From the NCBI RefSeq assembly GCF_002952775.1, contig NZ_CP025066.1, positions 2,232,001-2,296,000 of the forward strand: a stretch of DNA of 64,000 nt, written 5' to 3'. Of the stretch, positions 1 to 9,193 are shown in pieces. The stretch is from Halalkaliarchaeum desulfuricum. Lineage in GTDB: Archaea > Halobacteriota > Halobacteria > Halobacteriales > Haloferacaceae. The notes under the pieces are model-generated. The model did no database searches, was not told the origin of the DNA, and saw nothing but the letters and a program-made list of their open reading frames with translations. How positions within the stretch are numbered: position 1 is the first letter of the stretch; each line of letters begins with the position of its first letter. Both the position numbers and the translations under genes were made by a program.

Positions 1-1044
1 GCTTACGAGCAACTTGCAAAAGATCATCCTGACAATAAACCCGGGAAAACGTTCCACGTATACGATACGTGGTCGATTCCCGAATCGCTTCATTACAATC
101 GTTGGATTGGGGATCGAACTATAGATTTCATCGAAGGAAGAGAAGAAGACGAAGACCCGTTCTTCGCGTGGTGTTCATTCCCGGATCCTCACAATCCGTA
201 TGCTGCACCGGAACCATGGGGATCGATGTACGATCCGGACGATGTTTCTCTGCCGGTTAGACGTGATGGGGAATTTGAGGAACTTCCGCCTTTTTACGAG
301 GACGTCTATAATGGTGATTTCAAACAATTGCAGGGGCTCTACAGTTGTCCTGAACCCGAAGTTCAGGAGGACGAAATTAGAGAGATTATTGCCAAAAGCT
401 ATGGGATGGTCAGCTATTTGGATCAAGAAGTGGGGCGTGTTATAGACGCGCTCGAAGAACACGATCTCCGAGAGGACACGATAGTGGTGTTCATTTCCGA
501 TCACGGTGAAATGATGGGAGACCACTGGATGATTCGGAAGGGGCCCTTCCAATTCGATGGATTGGTTCGGATACCCATGATTTGGAGCTTCCCAGGTACA
601 TTCGAAGAAGGAAAACGGGTGGCATCCCCCACAAGTCACATTGACTTCAGCCAGACCCTGCTGGACCTCTGTGACGTACCCGATCCGCATTCATCATTTA
701 CACCATCGTATCGGCATGACCCCTCAAGTTTGCCCGGAAAATCGTTGCGACCGGTGCTAGAGGGAGAAGAGGACGAGTTCCCGAACAGTAGTGTCGTTAT
801 CGAAAACGACGAGGACTACCTTGGATTACGGGTACGGACGTTGGTCACGGATCAATATAAACTCACTATTTATCCCGGCAAAGACTACGGGGAGCTTTAC
901 GATCTAAAAAACGATCCCGACGAACTCCAGAACCGGTGGAATGATCCCGAGTACGCCGACGTAAAGCAGGACCTATATCGGGAGCTGGCAGAACAGATGG
1001 TGCTCCAAGAAGGAGCACAGGAAGATCGGATCACGATCGCTTAA
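1..1044 (+). CDS. Sulfatase, C-terminal part (5' end outside window)
   Basis: The reading frame is open from base 1, so the N-terminus with the formylglycine-forming Cys/Ser site lies outside the window. The visible 347 residues have the alkaline-phosphatase-like fold of sulfatases: PFFAWCSFPDPHNPY early on, then the metal-binding SDHGEMMGDHWMIRKG block, then IPMIWSFPG. These match the arylsulfatase/choline-sulfatase family, which hydrolyses sulfate esters. The ELYDLKNDPDELQN stretch near the end is also typical. A radical-SAM enzyme of the sulfatase-maturase type lies 3.7 kb downstream and could convert its active-site residue; that link is inference. The substrate cannot be told from this part. 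Confidence 0.9.
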   Translation, partial: AYEQLAKDHPDNKPGKTFHVYDTWSIPESLHYNRWIGDRTIDFIEGREEDEDPFFAWCSFPDPHNPYAAPEPWGSMYDPDDVSLPVRRDGEFEELPPFYEDVYNGDFKQLQGLYSCPEPEVQEDEIREIIAKSYGMVSYLDQEVGRVIDALEEHDLREDTIVVFISDHGEMMGDHWMIRKGPFQFDGLVRIPMIWSFPGTFEEGKRVASPTSHIDFSQTLLDLCDVPDPHSSFTPSYRHDPSSLPGKSLRPVLEGEEDEFPNSSVVIENDEDYLGLRVRTLVTDQYKLTIYPGKDYGELYDLKNDPDELQNRWNDPEYADVKQDLYRELAEQMVLQEGAQEDRITIA

Positions 1045-1208
1045 CCGGCTGCGATCTATACCCGATTCCGAATACATAGTTCCAATAAATATGGACCGAT
1101 TTATGCTTTGAACTTGTATAGTATCTGAAGACGTTTCGAGAGCTGAGAGTACACAGGCGGCTCCTCTCCTTCCAACTCATTTGTGAAAATTTTCTCTGAG
1201 CCGTCCAG

Positions 1209-2408
1209 TTAGTACGCGTCGCGGGCGATTTCAAGCAGGTCCTCGGCGTCGGCGTCCCGAGGATTGTCGTGGATTTCGATCGTGTACAGCGCGTTTTCTG
1301 CGATCTCGGGGAGGTCCTCTTCAGCGACACCGAGTTCCGCGAGGCTCTCCGGCAGATCGACCGCGGAAATCAGCTCCTCGACGGCCGTGACCGCCTCGCG
1401 GGCGGCCTCCTCTTCAGTGAGCCCGGAGACGTCGACTCCCATCGCCTGTGCGACCTCGGCGTACCGATCGGGCACTTCCTCGAGGTTGTACCGCATCACC
1501 GCCGGCGTGTAGGCGGCGATCGCCTCCCCGTGGGGGATCTCGGGGTACATCCCGCCGGTCACCTCCGCAAGCGAGTGGATCGCACCGAACCCGGCGAAGT
1601 TCTCGCAGATCCCCGCCACGTTGGAGGCGAACATCATCCGCTCCCGGGAGGCCATCGTCCCCTCCTCGTAGGCCTCCACCAGGTTCGCAGAAACCAGTTC
1701 CATCACGTTGTACGTAAGCGGCTCTACCACCGGCGGCCGGGCCGAGGAGACGTGGTTCTCCAGGGCGTGTGAGAACGCGTCGAACCCGGTCGCGGCCGTC
1801 TGGCGGGGCGGCAGCGAGGCCGTCAGTTCGGGATCCACGAGTGCGATCTCCGCGCCGAGGTACGGCCCGCCCGGATACAGCGGCGGCTGCCCCATCGCCA
1901 TCTTGAAGTCGCGTTCCTCGTCGGTGATGACCGCCCAGTAGTCGACTTCGCTGCCGGTGCCGGCCGTTGTGGGAACCGTAACCAGCGGCAGCGGCTCCGT
2001 CCGGATCGGCGCCTCCATCACGTCGTCGGCGGACTTGACCTCGTAGTCGGTGATGTCTCCGGGATTAGTCGTCATCAGCGACGCGCCCTTGCCGACGTCC
2101 ATCACGCTGCCGCCGCCGACGGCGACGACCGCGTCACAGCCCTCGGATTCGAGCACGCCGGTCGCCTCCTCGACCATCGACGCTGTCGGGTTGGGTTCGA
2201 CCCCGTCGTAGACGACGTACTCGATTCCCGCCCCGTCGAGCGACTCCTCGATCCCGTCGAGCAGACCGACCTCCCGAATGCCCTCGTCGGTGACGACCAG
2301 TACTGACTCCCACTCCTGGGAGTCGACGAGCGGGCCGACGCGGTCGCTTTTGCCGTTGCCGAACTCCACCCAGATGGGGAACGACAGCGTGTACTCGCCG
2401 AAACTCAT
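1209..2408 (-). CDS. Iron-containing alcohol dehydrogenase
   Basis: A 399-residue protein of the group III (Fe-dependent) alcohol dehydrogenase family, which interconverts alcohols and aldehydes or ketones using NAD(P). The nucleotide-binding GGGSVMDVGKG and PTTAGTGSE motifs are intact. Metal ligands are visible in ATGFDAFSHALE, FGAIHSLAE and PHGEAIA. Length is normal for the family. It is divergent from the aldehyde dehydrogenase starting at 2611, with about 200 bases of shared promoter region. Together the two could oxidise an alcohol to an acid; the substrate is unknown. Confidence 0.93.
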   Translation of the reverse strand: MSFGEYTLSFPIWVEFGNGKSDRVGPLVDSQEWESVLVVTDEGIREVGLLDGIEESLDGAGIEYVVYDGVEPNPTASMVEEATGVLESEGCDAVVAVGGGSVMDVGKGASLMTTNPGDITDYEVKSADDVMEAPIRTEPLPLVTVPTTAGTGSEVDYWAVITDEERDFKMAMGQPPLYPGGPYLGAEIALVDPELTASLPPRQTAATGFDAFSHALENHVSSARPPVVEPLTYNVMELVSANLVEAYEEGTMASRERMMFASNVAGICENFAGFGAIHSLAEVTGGMYPEIPHGEAIAAYTPAVMRYNLEEVPDRYAEVAQAMGVDVSGLTEEEAAREAVTAVEELISAVDLPESLAELGVAEEDLPEIAENALYTIEIHDNPRDADAEDLLEIARDAY

Positions 2409-2576
2409 GTTCGACCCTCCATCGTCGCGGCTGCTGTCGCGTTCGGGACGTTCGAGACGTTCGATCGACGATCGACGGACTCTCCTCTCCGTTTACGTAG
2501 GGCTTGCCTTCGCATCTCGTGTTGGAGATTTTCCCCGCAGTTCATAAAAGTATCCGTACGGAGAGTGATAGGAGAA

Positions 2577-2586
2577 TAGATTTAAG
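2577..2586 (+). promoter_or_regulatory. Probable TATA box of aldehyde dehydrogenase
   Basis: An AT-rich gatttaag element lies about 30 bases before the ATG at 2611. That is the spacing expected for a leaderless haloarchaeal transcript, and it supports this start over the in-frame ATG nine codons later. Confidence 0.5.
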
Positions 2587-2610
2587 AACACCTGCATCGA
2601 TACCCGAACC

Positions 2611-4122
2611 ATGGCAGAGCCACACGGAGAGACAGCCATGCGCGAGCGACATCTATCGGCACACGAGGATGCAACCGACGGAATCGAGTTTTCCGCCTGG
2701 ATCGGCGGGGACCACTACCGGACGGAAGAGGGCGTCGAAACCCGCGACCCCGCGATCGACGAACCGATTCTCGCGGTCCCGCGGTGTGACGCCAGAGACG
2801 TCGACGCCGCCGTCGAGGCCGCCTGGGACGCCTTCGACCGGGAGTGGAAGTCGACGACCCCGCGCGAGCGCTCCGGGGTGATGTTCGAGTGGATCGACGT
2901 CCTTACCGACCACGTCGAGGAACTGGCACTGCTGGAGTGTCTCGATACGGGCAAGCCGATGGCCCAGGCCCACGGCGAGGTCGAAGGCGCGATCGACACC
3001 CTCGAGTACTACGCGTCGGTGTGTCGTGCCCAGCGGGCCGAGCAGATCCCCGCCGGCGAGGACCTCCACCTGTACACGAAACACGAGCCCTACGGCGTCG
3101 TCGGGCAGATCGTTCCGTGGAACTTCCCGATGTGGGCGGCCGCCTGGAAGCTGGGCCCGGCGCTTGCGGCCGGCAACGCCACCGTACTCAAACCCTCGAC
3201 TGATAGCCCGCTTACGACGATCCGGATCGCACAGCTCTCGGAGGGCATCCTCCCGGACGGCGTGCTCAACGTCGTGACCGGAAAGGGTAGCGAAGCGGGC
3301 GGGGCGATCACCGAACACGAGGAGATCAGGAAGGTGTCCTTCACGGGCAGTACTGCCGTCGGTGCCGGCGTGATGCACGCGGCCGCAGACCGCGTTGCGC
3401 CCGTGACACTGGAACTGGGCGGAAAGTCGCCGTTCGTCGTCTTCCCCGACGCCGACCTCGACCGGGTCGTCGACGCGGTGGCCGACGGCATCTTCTACAG
3501 CACCGGCGAGATCTGTGACGCCTTCTCCCGGGCGCTGGTCCACGAGGACATACTCGAGGAGTTCACCGACCGGTTCGTCGAGAAAGCCGAGTCGTACGTC
3601 CTCGGGGATCCCCTCGACGAGGAGACGACGATGGGGCCGCTCACCTCCCAGAGCCAGTTCGATACCGTGACCGAGTACATCGAGACCGGCAACGGGGAAG
3701 CCGAGCTGCTGTGTGGGGGCGGACGTCCGGACGATCCGAAACTCGAGGACGGCTGGTACGTCGAGCCGACCGTTTTCGGAGACGTGAAAAACAGCGACAC
3801 GATCGCACAGGAGGAGATCTTCGGGCCGGTACAGACGATCATCCCGTTTTCGAGCTACGAGGAGGCGATCGAGATCGCAAACGACACCCGGTACGGGCTC
3901 GCAGCCGGGATCGGGACGGAGTCGACGTCGCTGGTCCACAACGCCGCAGCCGACATCGACGCGGGGTTGATCTACGTCAACGAGTACGGGCCGATCCTGC
4001 CGGAGGCACCCTACGGCGGGTTCAAGGAGTCAGGGGCCGGCAAGGACCTCGGGCTCGAGGCGCTGGATCACTACCGCAAAACGAAATCCGTCTACGTCAA
4101 CCTCTCGGAACCGTCGGTGTAG
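2611..4122 (+). CDS. Aldehyde dehydrogenase (betaine-aldehyde type)
   Basis: A 503-residue NAD(P)-dependent aldehyde dehydrogenase. It has the substrate channel motif IVPWNFPMW, the FTGSTAVG nucleotide-binding turn, the catalytic Glu in LELGGKSP and the nucleophile Cys in STGEICDAFSR. EEIFGPV and YGGFKESG near the C-terminus are further family signatures. Closest recognisable relatives are betaine-aldehyde dehydrogenases, but specificity cannot be set from sequence alone. The residues after the catalytic Cys (DAFSR) differ from the common TAGSR/SATSR forms. It is divergent from the Fe-alcohol dehydrogenase and convergent with the EamA gene. Confidence 0.93.
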   Translation: MAEPHGETAMRERHLSAHEDATDGIEFSAWIGGDHYRTEEGVETRDPAIDEPILAVPRCDARDVDAAVEAAWDAFDREWKSTTPRERSGVMFEWIDVLTDHVEELALLECLDTGKPMAQAHGEVEGAIDTLEYYASVCRAQRAEQIPAGEDLHLYTKHEPYGVVGQIVPWNFPMWAAAWKLGPALAAGNATVLKPSTDSPLTTIRIAQLSEGILPDGVLNVVTGKGSEAGGAITEHEEIRKVSFTGSTAVGAGVMHAAADRVAPVTLELGGKSPFVVFPDADLDRVVDAVADGIFYSTGEICDAFSRALVHEDILEEFTDRFVEKAESYVLGDPLDEETTMGPLTSQSQFDTVTEYIETGNGEAELLCGGGRPDDPKLEDGWYVEPTVFGDVKNSDTIAQEEIFGPVQTIIPFSSYEEAIEIANDTRYGLAAGIGTESTSLVHNAAADIDAGLIYVNEYGPILPEAPYGGFKESGAGKDLGLEALDHYRKTKSVYVNLSEPSV

Positions 4123-4193
4123 TCCATACCAGCACGAAACAATTCATGTGAGCGAACAGATCTATTTCGTTCCGTTCGGATGAGATCGGCTGA

Positions 4194-4613
4194 TTACGAG
4201 GATATCAGGATAATTGCTAAGATTGCGAATACAATCCCCAAAAAGTCGCGAACCGTAATGCTTTCACCGAGAAATAGTACTCCGGCTATGGCTGCAACGA
4301 CGAAGTAGAGAGCGCTAATTGTGGTAACGATCGCTGCGTCCCCCTTACCGAGCCCGGCGTAAAGCGTGAGCCCACCGATCGCTGACACGATCCCCGCGAG
4401 GATAGCGAACTCCGTACCCGCCGGCACCGAAAGGAGGTCAACCCTGATTCCGCGTGTAACTACGTACGCTAATGTAACCGCCGTCCCAGCAGCGTAGGAT
4501 AACACTATCGCGATCGCTGGTGGTAACGATTGCGTGGAAAGAGTGGCGAATATCGCCCAACCACCCCACGCAAACATTGTTACGATTGCTAATACTATCG
4601 GCTGGTTGATCAT
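4194..4613 (-). CDS. EamA-family small membrane transporter (half-size)
   Basis: About 139 residues with five predicted membrane helices and a single EamA repeat, as in small drug/metabolite transporter superfamily proteins. Full-size members have two repeats and ten helices, so this one probably acts as a dimer. I start it at the ATG at 4613 (MINQPIVLAIV) rather than the upstream TTG at 4628. The family signature near the C-terminus, GVLFLGESITVRDFLGI, is clear. It is divergent from the radical-SAM gene across an AT-rich spacer. The substrate is unknown. Confidence 0.82.
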   Translation of the reverse strand: MINQPIVLAIVTMFAWGGWAIFATLSTQSLPPAIAIVLSYAAGTAVTLAYVVTRGIRVDLLSVPAGTEFAILAGIVSAIGGLTLYAGLGKGDAAIVTTISALYFVVAAIAGVLFLGESITVRDFLGIVFAILAIILISS

Positions 4614-4755
4614 GTCATACTGAAACAATCGGAGGAAAAAAGATGTTTTGATACAAAATTAATTGGCTTCAGAGTCAAATATTCCTAGGCTATAACCACT
4701 TGTCATGGAAACCCTGGGACTTTTCGCTGTATCAGGGATATCAACCCAATAGAAA

Positions 4756-4767
4756 CTTTTATTTCTA
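4756..4767 (+). promoter_or_regulatory. Probable TATA box of radical-SAM gene
   Basis: The AT-rich element cttttatttct is centred about 26 bases before the ATG at 4787. It favours this ATG over the earlier in-frame TTG at 4769 and suggests a leaderless transcript. Confidence 0.5.
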
Positions 4768-4786
4768 ATTGATTGTGTCCTTGAGT

Positions 4787-6166
4787 ATGGCCGATAGACC
4801 AACTGAAACTGGAGTGGCTGATCTTCCTTATAACGTAATGGCGATGCCTACCGGTCCATCATGTAACCTTGAGTGCGAGTACTGTTATTACCTAGAAAAA
4901 TCAGAGTTATATCCTGAGCGGGCTGAATTTGCAATGTCCGAGAATACGCTTGAGGAATTCATTCGTCAGTACATAGAATCCCAGCCAACACAACGGGTGA
5001 CCTTCGCGTGGCAAGGGGGAGAGCCGACACTGCGGGGTCTTGACTTCTATCGAAAGGTTGTCCGACTTCAAGAAAAGTACGCTCCTCCTGACAAACAAAT
5101 CATGAACAGCATTCAAACGAATGGAACTCGACTGAATGAAGAGTGGTGCAAGTTCTTTAAAGAAAATGAATTTCTTGTTGGTATCAGTATAGACGGTCCA
5201 AAAGAGCTTCACAATAAGTATCGAAGGACACGGAGCGGACACGGAACGTTTGAGGAAGTTATTGATGGTCTTTCACTACTAAAAAAGCACGGTATAAAAT
5301 ATAACGTATTATGTGTAGTTAACAATTATAATAGTAAATATCCACTCCGTGTGTACAACTTTTTAAAGAACAAAAATGTAAATTGGGTTCAATTTATCCC
5401 GTTGATTGAGGAATTTGACAAAAAAGAAGAAAATACATCTACGTCACGGTCTATTGATCCAATATCGGATATTGATCATGAAAATAAAGGAGAATTAAAA
5501 CGGTGCGACTACAGGTGGGTGAATGAAATGGTCAATTATCCGGATAATAACGATACGGAGTATAAAGAACTAATAAAATTGGCAAGGAAGGCGCCAGTCT
5601 CTGAGCGAAGTGTCGACCCTGAACAATATGGGATATTTATGACAGAAATATTTGATGAATGGGTCCGAAACGATGTTGGGGAGATATCTGTACGGTTATT
5701 TGATCAGAGTCTCGAAGTTGCTATTCAGGGGAATCCTAGTTATTGTATTTTTAAAGAAACGTGTGGGGAGCAAGTCGCAATGGAACACAATGGTGACATT
5801 TATTCTTGTGATCATTTCGTCAACAAAGGTTTCAAACTTGGAAACATTCATGATGAGAATATTGTGACAATGATCGAGAGCAACGAACAACAACAGTTTG
5901 GAGAATACAAACGTGAGGGATTGCCAAAATTGTGTGAAAATTGTAACGTTAGAAATTTCTGTAATGGGGGGTGTCCCAAAAATCGGTGTGCTAAAACAAC
6001 ATCCGGAGATTTTGGACTCAATTATCTTTGTGCGAGCTACCGATACTTCTTCAACTACATTCAACCATACCTGTCGCTCCTACGTAAACAGTACAACAAA
6101 AACAAGCCACTTACTAATGTAATGAAACAAATTAAATCTCTTGATAACCACTATTCCATTCAATAA
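4787..6166 (+). CDS. Radical SAM/SPASM enzyme, anaerobic sulfatase-maturase type
   Basis: A 459-residue protein with the radical-SAM cluster motif C26-x3-C30-x2-C33 (CNLECEYC), the GGEPTL motif, and a C-terminal SPASM domain whose Cys cluster includes CENCNVRNFCNGGCPKNRC. This layout is that of anaerobic sulfatase-maturating enzymes, which oxidise a Cys or Ser of a sulfatase to formylglycine. Related SPASM proteins modify peptides, so the exact role is open. The gene is clearly more AT-rich than its neighbours and uses Lys, Asn and Ile freely, which suggests recent transfer. The sulfatase at 1-1044 is a plausible partner. An IS element begins about 25 bases after its stop. Confidence 0.85.
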   Translation: MADRPTETGVADLPYNVMAMPTGPSCNLECEYCYYLEKSELYPERAEFAMSENTLEEFIRQYIESQPTQRVTFAWQGGEPTLRGLDFYRKVVRLQEKYAPPDKQIMNSIQTNGTRLNEEWCKFFKENEFLVGISIDGPKELHNKYRRTRSGHGTFEEVIDGLSLLKKHGIKYNVLCVVNNYNSKYPLRVYNFLKNKNVNWVQFIPLIEEFDKKEENTSTSRSIDPISDIDHENKGELKRCDYRWVNEMVNYPDNNDTEYKELIKLARKAPVSERSVDPEQYGIFMTEIFDEWVRNDVGEISVRLFDQSLEVAIQGNPSYCIFKETCGEQVAMEHNGDIYSCDHFVNKGFKLGNIHDENIVTMIESNEQQQFGEYKREGLPKLCENCNVRNFCNGGCPKNRCAKTTSGDFGLNYLCASYRYFFNYIQPYLSLLRKQYNKNKPLTNVMKQIKSLDNHYSIQ

Positions 6167-6191
6167 CAGTACGCGTGCACCTCAAGTTCGC

Positions 6192-7150
6192 GTTAAGTTG
6201 GCCGTGTTTAATCTCTGGACAGCACGGGATCAAGTCGCCAGAGTAAGGGAGTTGAAGCGGAAGAGTGCGAAATGTGCCAACGCAAATCTTCCGCTTCACC
6301 GAACGTGTGGTCTTCGCAGTCAAAAGAGTTGCCGATGATTGGGACGAACCTGCCGCCCCAGAAGGGAGCGGCGGGTTCACCGATGCCGCGATGATATCCA
6401 TCCACTGTCTCCGGATTTCCCTCGATACAACCTATCGAATGACGATCGACCTCCTGAAGGAAATGCCACGAATATCCCGGGAGATCGGCCTTGAACCGGC
6501 CGATCTCCCACATCCATCCACGTTATGTCTCGCGTTCGATAGAATTGAGATGGCAGTCTGCCGGACGCTTCTCCACCAGTCTGCACAGCTTCACAACACC
6601 GGACCAATCGCAGCGATTGACGCGACGTACTTCGAGCGCTCGCCTGCGAGCCGCTCGTACTGCTCCAAGACGAAATACGAAGTACAGGACCTCAAAGCCA
6701 CGAAACTCGTCGATACAGAGACAAACGCGATCCTCGATTTGCACTGCACAACCACCAGAGAGGGAAGTGACGCCGACATCTGCAAGCAACTCGCCCGCCG
6801 GCAGGCGGACGAGTTGCAGATCCTTACTGCAGACAAGGGTTATGACTGTACGTGGCTGCGTGAGTACCTCCGTGAGGAACTTGATCTTCGGCCATTGATC
6901 AAACACTGCATCAACAAGCCCTACGATCACGCCCACAACGCCCGGATTGACGACGATCTCTACCACCAGAGATCCATGTCAGAAACTGTCTTCTCGTCAG
7001 TCAAGCGCTCGCTGGGCGTCGCCCTGCGAGCGCGTACCTGGTACCGAGAATTTCGTGAACTTGCACTGATGTGTGCCGTCTATAACATCAAGATGGCTGC
7101 AGAACAAGAGATCCCACTCCCTTCAGGCGATTAAACACGGCCATTTGAAC
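6192..7150 (+). mobile_element. IS5-type insertion sequence, about 0.96 kb
   Basis: One transposase gene is flanked by imperfect terminal inverted repeats of about 22 bases, near 6192-6213 and 7129-7150. The inner 15 bases (tggccgtgtttaatc and its complement) match exactly. The transposase stop codon lies inside the right repeat. I could not identify a convincing target-site duplication. The right end directly abuts a truncated ATPase gene, so insertion or IS-mediated deletion removed that gene's 5' half. Confidence 0.85.
6265..7134 (+). CDS. IS5-family DDE transposase
   Basis: A 289-residue transposase with the three catalytic acidic residues in recognisable contexts: Asp in AAIDATYFE, Asp in LTADKGYD and Glu in SETVFSSVKRSLG. 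The GTG start and full length are consistent with an intact haloarchaeal IS5-group (ISH) transposase. It is the only gene of the element. No frameshift or internal stop is seen, so it may be active. Confidence 0.88.
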   Translation: MRNVPTQIFRFTERVVFAVKRVADDWDEPAAPEGSGGFTDAAMISIHCLRISLDTTYRMTIDLLKEMPRISREIGLEPADLPHPSTLCLAFDRIEMAVCRTLLHQSAQLHNTGPIAAIDATYFERSPASRSYCSKTKYEVQDLKATKLVDTETNAILDLHCTTTREGSDADICKQLARRQADELQILTADKGYDCTWLREYLREELDLRPLIKHCINKPYDHAHNARIDDDLYHQRSMSETVFSSVKRSLGVALRARTWYREFRELALMCAVYNIKMAAEQEIPLPSGD

Positions 7151-8122
7151 AAGCTCTCCAGTGGAACACGAGTACAGGTTCTGTTAGCAGTCCGGGTCGC
7201 CTTCGTTGAACACAGAGAACAGGAGACCGCGCCCCCGTTGTTGCTTGACGAGACGCTGGCACCATTCGACGACCAACGGGCCGAAACGGTCCTCGACACC
7301 GTGATTGATTTGGCCCGAGAAGGGCGACAGGTGTTCTACTTCACGGCCCGACACGATGAACGCACACGCTGGGAGAACCGCCTCGAAGAAGCGGACATTG
7401 AATACAGTCTCCAGCAACTAACCGCGGGCGACGGGCATGACCCGATCTCGGAGCCGCCGACAATCGAGACACCCGGTGCAATCGACGTGCCAGCCCCGGA
7501 AGGCGGCGATCACTGGCAATACCGTGAGCGACTGGACGTGCCGACGTTCGACCCACGGCAGGGAGCGGCTTCGGCGCCGCTCTGGTACGTGACCGAGGAT
7601 CCAGAGGTACTGTACCGACTCCGTACTGCTGGCATCGAGCGCTGGGGACATCTCAAATCGTTATTGGAGGTTGGTGCTGTTGACGGCCTCCTGTCAGAGA
7701 CATCCAGAGAACAGGTTCGGCAGCATGGCGCGGCATTGGAAGCATTCGTTGAGGCGTATACAGTTGGACGCGGGAAAGCCGTTGACCGTGACGTGTTAGA
7801 AGCCATCGACGCCGTCAGCGACAACTTTATTGACGAAGTTAGTGCGGTGGCCGACCAGGTTGATGGCGATCCAGACGCGCTTCTGGAGAAGGTACCAGAC
7901 ATTCATCGATTCGGGTCGCGCAAAACCGAAAAACTCCGGAAGTGTCTCCGCGACGAGGGGTACCTTGATCCGCGCCCAAAGCGGCCTGACGAACAAATCC
8001 GGTCAGCAGTGGTTGATACCTACTGTCAGCACGGACTGGAACCAGCCACCGCGGCAACAGCCGCAGACAGACTCATTCATCGGATTTCAGGGGATTCGGA
8101 GTCGAGTGAGACAACGGACTGA
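7151..8122 (+). pseudogene. Rad50/YhaN-like ABC ATPase, C-terminal half, cut by IS
   Basis: The frame continues unbroken out of the IS right end but homology starts only after it. LSSGTRVQVLLAVR is an ABC signature motif and PLLLDETLAPFDD is Walker B plus D-loop, the order found at the C-terminal lobe of SMC/Rad50/SbcC/YhaN-type ATPases. About 200 further residues form a helical tail of unknown role. The Walker A half and any coiled coil are absent, and nothing resembling them is seen left of the IS. It cannot hydrolyse ATP as it stands. Such ATPases often sit in defence or DNA-repair loci, which fits the neighbours. Confidence 0.8.
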
Positions 8123-8185
8123 GTGGGCCTCGATTCAAAACCTTTCCAGTGACGTTGCGCACCAAGATAGCGATGTGAATCGAAT

Positions 8186-8923
8186 TCAGGCGATATCGGC
8201 GGCAGTCCGTCGGTAGGTGTCGTCGAGGCGGGGACCTCCGAGTGCTGTGTAGAGGTCGATGAGGTCCGCGACGTCGCTGAGACAGTAGTCTTTGAGGAGT
8301 TGTGTAAGTTCGTTGTGAACGCTGGTGTGTTCGATACCGGCTTCGATGTTTTGCACGTATGTGTCGCCGAGGATTTGCCCGATGTGCTTGCCTTGGACGG
8401 CTTTCTCGTCGATCTCAGAGAGATAGGTGTCGGGGAAGTCGTAGTCGTCGTACCAGACGCTGTCGTTATCGATGCCGACGAGGTCGTAGACTTTCCAGTC
8501 AGGAAGGATGTGCTGGTCGTCCCAGAGTTCGGCTTCATACTTATCGGCAGCCGCGAGCGCGACATCAACGTGGTTTTCGAACAGGGCCTCTGTGCGTGTC
8601 AAGAAGTCTCGGTCAGCACTATCGTCGATGTTGCGGGCCCAGTTCAGCAAGTGCGTGCCGTCGAACCAAGTTCCGTTGTAGGTGAGGAGACGATCGATGC
8701 TGCGATGGTCACACCACTCGAAGAGACGCTCGTAAAGATCGATCGTGTACTGGTCGTCCCAGTCGCCGCGTCGGAACAACACCTCAGTTTCTGGACTGTT
8801 GTTCAGGTCGTCAGCGTATGCGAGGCTGACGGCGAAGAATTCGAAGTACTGGGTGTCATTCGAGCTCTCTGGCGGCTCTTCGTGCGGGCTCGCGGTTTCA
8901 ATATCGAGGACAAGTGTACCCAT
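8186..8923 (-). CDS. Stand-alone DEDDy 3'-5' exonuclease (PolB-like)
   Basis: A 245-residue RNase H-fold nuclease. Exo I is D7-I-E9 (VLDIET), Exo II is the YNGTWFDG block with D88, and Exo III is Y213-x3-D217 (YCLSD). These are the four acidic residues and Tyr of the DEDDy family, as in the proofreading domain of family B DNA polymerases, but no polymerase domain is attached. It probably degrades DNA or RNA 3'-5'. The gene is convergent with the truncated ATPase and stands between it and the MNT/HEPN pair. Confidence 0.8.
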   Translation of the reverse strand: MGTLVLDIETASPHEEPPESSNDTQYFEFFAVSLAYADDLNNSPETEVLFRRGDWDDQYTIDLYERLFEWCDHRSIDRLLTYNGTWFDGTHLLNWARNIDDSADRDFLTRTEALFENHVDVALAAADKYEAELWDDQHILPDWKVYDLVGIDNDSVWYDDYDFPDTYLSEIDEKAVQGKHIGQILGDTYVQNIEAGIEHTSVHNELTQLLKDYCLSDVADLIDLYTALGGPRLDDTYRRTAADIA

Positions 8924-9154
8924 CTAAACGGACCTCCTAAACGTAACGCGCGTCGGACAGTAGCATGTTTGTTGTGGATGCCGCTCCGGAGTCCAATACT
9001 TCAGGAAGGAACGATTCCATGGTGATTCCATGTGAACAACGACGGTACGTGAAAGATTTACACGTCCAACTTAGCAGTCGCGGGGACTGTGGAGATCTTC
9101 ACGGTTCACCGCGGGGAGGACGTCGATCGAGTACTGACACGTCACACCCGGTTG

Positions 9155-9193
9155 TTTTAAGTTGAGTTGAACCGTTTAGCTGTTCATGAACAG
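9155..9193 (+). promoter_or_regulatory. TATA box and palindromic operator over MNT start codon
   Basis: A ttttaag TATA-like element at 9155-9161 precedes the ATG at 9186 by about 28 bases. The 14-base perfect palindrome ctgttcatgaacag (9180-9193) spans the start codon. Partly matching arms (gaaccgttt on the left, aaacagttcgg on the right) extend it outward. A repressor bound here would block transcription start. The HTH domain of the encoded protein makes self-regulation likely, though this is inference. Confidence 0.6.

Noticed and set aside
2653-3939. Long minus-strand open frame opposite the aldehyde dehydrogenase
   Set aside because: Arg/Val-rich antisense frame of a GC-rich gene; no family features. 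The same holds for 14818-16344, 19083-20414, 59788-61377 and 62473-63789.
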